Made by a program: the position numbers and the translations under genes. Below, piece after piece: positions 41,331 through 41,957 of a stretch of 41,957 nt of DNA. The notes beneath the pieces were generated by a model that saw nothing but the letters and a program-made list of their open reading frames with translations, was not told the origin of the DNA and ran no database searches. Source of the DNA: an uncultured Eudoraea sp. (GTDB taxonomy: Bacteria > Bacteroidota > Bacteroidia > Flavobacteriales > Flavobacteriaceae); the NCBI RefSeq assembly GCF_947258525.1, contig NZ_CAMYIP010000162.1, positions 1 through 41,957 on the forward strand, read 5' to 3'. How positions within the stretch are numbered: the stretch's first letter is position 1; each line of letters starts with the position of its first letter.

Positions 41331-41957
41331 CTATCTAACAACAGGTTGTCCATAAAGGTCAAAGTCCGAAGCTTCTGTTATTTCAAGTTCCACGAAATCA
41401 CCGATTTTAACATAGAAATTACGTGCATCCACTAAAACTTCATTATCCACATCAGGCGAATCATATTCGGTTCTTCCTATAAAATAATTCCCTTCTTTCC
41501 TGTCGATGATGCAACGAAAATTTTTACTAATTTTTTCCTGGTTTAGTTCCCAGGAAATGGCTGATTGTAATTCCATTATTTCATTTGCCCTGTTCTGTTT
41601 TACTTCTTCCGGCACATTGTCTTCTAAATTATAGGCATGGGTATTCTCTTCATGACTGTAGGTAAAACAACCCAGTCGCTCAAAACGCATTTCTTTTACC
41701 CATTCCTTTAATATTTTGAAATCTTCCTCTGTTTCACCGGGGTAACCAACAATTAGGGTCGTTCTGATGGCCATTTCAGGTACCATCTGCCTAAAATCCT
41801 TAAGCAGGCGGGTAGTTTTGGCTTTGGTTGTTCCCCTGCGCATGCTCTTAAGGACAGGGTCGGAAATATGCTGGAGTGGTATGTCAATGTAATTACAGAT
41901 TTTGGGCTCTTCTTTCATAACCTCCAGAACATCCATAGGAAAACCTGTTGGAAAGGC
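41331..41957 (-). CDS. rimO: Ribosomal protein S12 methylthiotransferase RimO, C-terminal part (5' end outside window)
   Basis: The frame is open to the window edge and reads AFPTGFPMDVLEVM, so the ATG at 41936 is internal. The visible 209 codons cover the radical-SAM barrel end (CNYIDIPLQHISDPVLKSMRRGTTK, TTLIVGYPGETEEDF) and the TRAM domain (GRTEYDSPDVDNEVLVD). These match RimO rather than MiaB, notably the EYDSPDVDNEV block. RimO methylthiolates Asp of ribosomal protein S12. The 4Fe-4S CxxxCxxC site lies outside the window. Confidence 0.95.
   Translation of the reverse strand, partial: AFPTGFPMDVLEVMKEEPKICNYIDIPLQHISDPVLKSMRRGTTKAKTTRLLKDFRQMVPEMAIRTTLIVGYPGETEEDFKILKEWVKEMRFERLGCFTYSHEENTHAYNLEDNVPEEVKQNRANEIMELQSAISWELNQEKISKNFRCIIDRKEGNYFIGRTEYDSPDVDNEVLVDARNFYVKIGDFVELEITEASDFDLYGQPVVR

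Overview
The window reads as chromosomal DNA from a member of the Bacteroidota, most likely a marine Flavobacteriaceae. Supporting signs are AT-rich DNA, promoters with the TAnnTTTG -7 element in place of an E. coli -10 box, little Shine-Dalgarno signal, a crtI-crtB-crtZ carotenoid cluster, a GH67 alpha-glucuronidase, PD40/TolB-like proteins, a flavobacterial SurA/MoxR arrangement and a RimO fragment. No phage, IS element, CRISPR array or rRNA was seen. One tRNA gene, tRNA-Leu(GAG), is present.

Layout. 1-4537: polysaccharide and extracytoplasmic genes (end of a GH3 hydrolase, a haem-binding c-type protein, a PD40 beta-propeller protein, the GH67 alpha-glucuronidase). 4682-5446: a VOC protein and a small acidic protein. 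5583-24344: a dense stress/dormancy island with six universal stress proteins (USPs), a short ribosome hibernation factor, a probable eRF1-like (baeRF) protein, a beta-CASP RNase-like protein, an ATP-cone/PD-(D/E)XK fusion, a thioredoxin, a DoxX-like membrane protein, three mutually related small helical proteins, an orphan LytTR regulator with a MacAB-like ABC exporter, and a two-component system. That system is a PAS-LOV-PAS histidine kinase plus a receiver-Crp/Fnr fusion. 24474-26694: tRNA-Leu and a DUF1080 / Gfo-Idh-MocA pair. 26871-30555: a CarH-like B12-type MerR regulator followed by crtI, crtB and crtZ. 30613-41957: two TlpA-like proteins, aconitase, SurA-like chaperones with a MoxR ATPase, a serine hydrolase, fasciclin with ECF sigma/anti-sigma, and partial rimO.

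Main discovery. Ten intergenic sites in the stress island match the Fnr-like palindrome RTGAY-N4-RTCAY. Ten of the eleven promoters they could serve have a TAnnTTTG-like element exactly 23 bp downstream of the palindrome core, and the eleventh has one at 22 bp. They precede nearly every transcription unit of the island, and I found none outside it. The geometry is that of a class II Crp/Fnr-activated promoter. The obvious candidate regulator is the receiver-Crp fusion encoded in the same island; its recognition helix keeps the E-x-x-x-R signature, and its operon starts with one of these sites.

The partner kinase carries a near-canonical LOV motif (NCRFLQ, NY.KDG..FWN, FVGIQ.D). I therefore infer a blue-light-linked, autoregulated dormancy/stress regulon of USPs, ribosome hibernation and translation-rescue-like proteins, and an uncharacterised three-member protein family. 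It sits about 8 kb from a second probable photoreceptor, CarH, that fronts the carotenoid genes.
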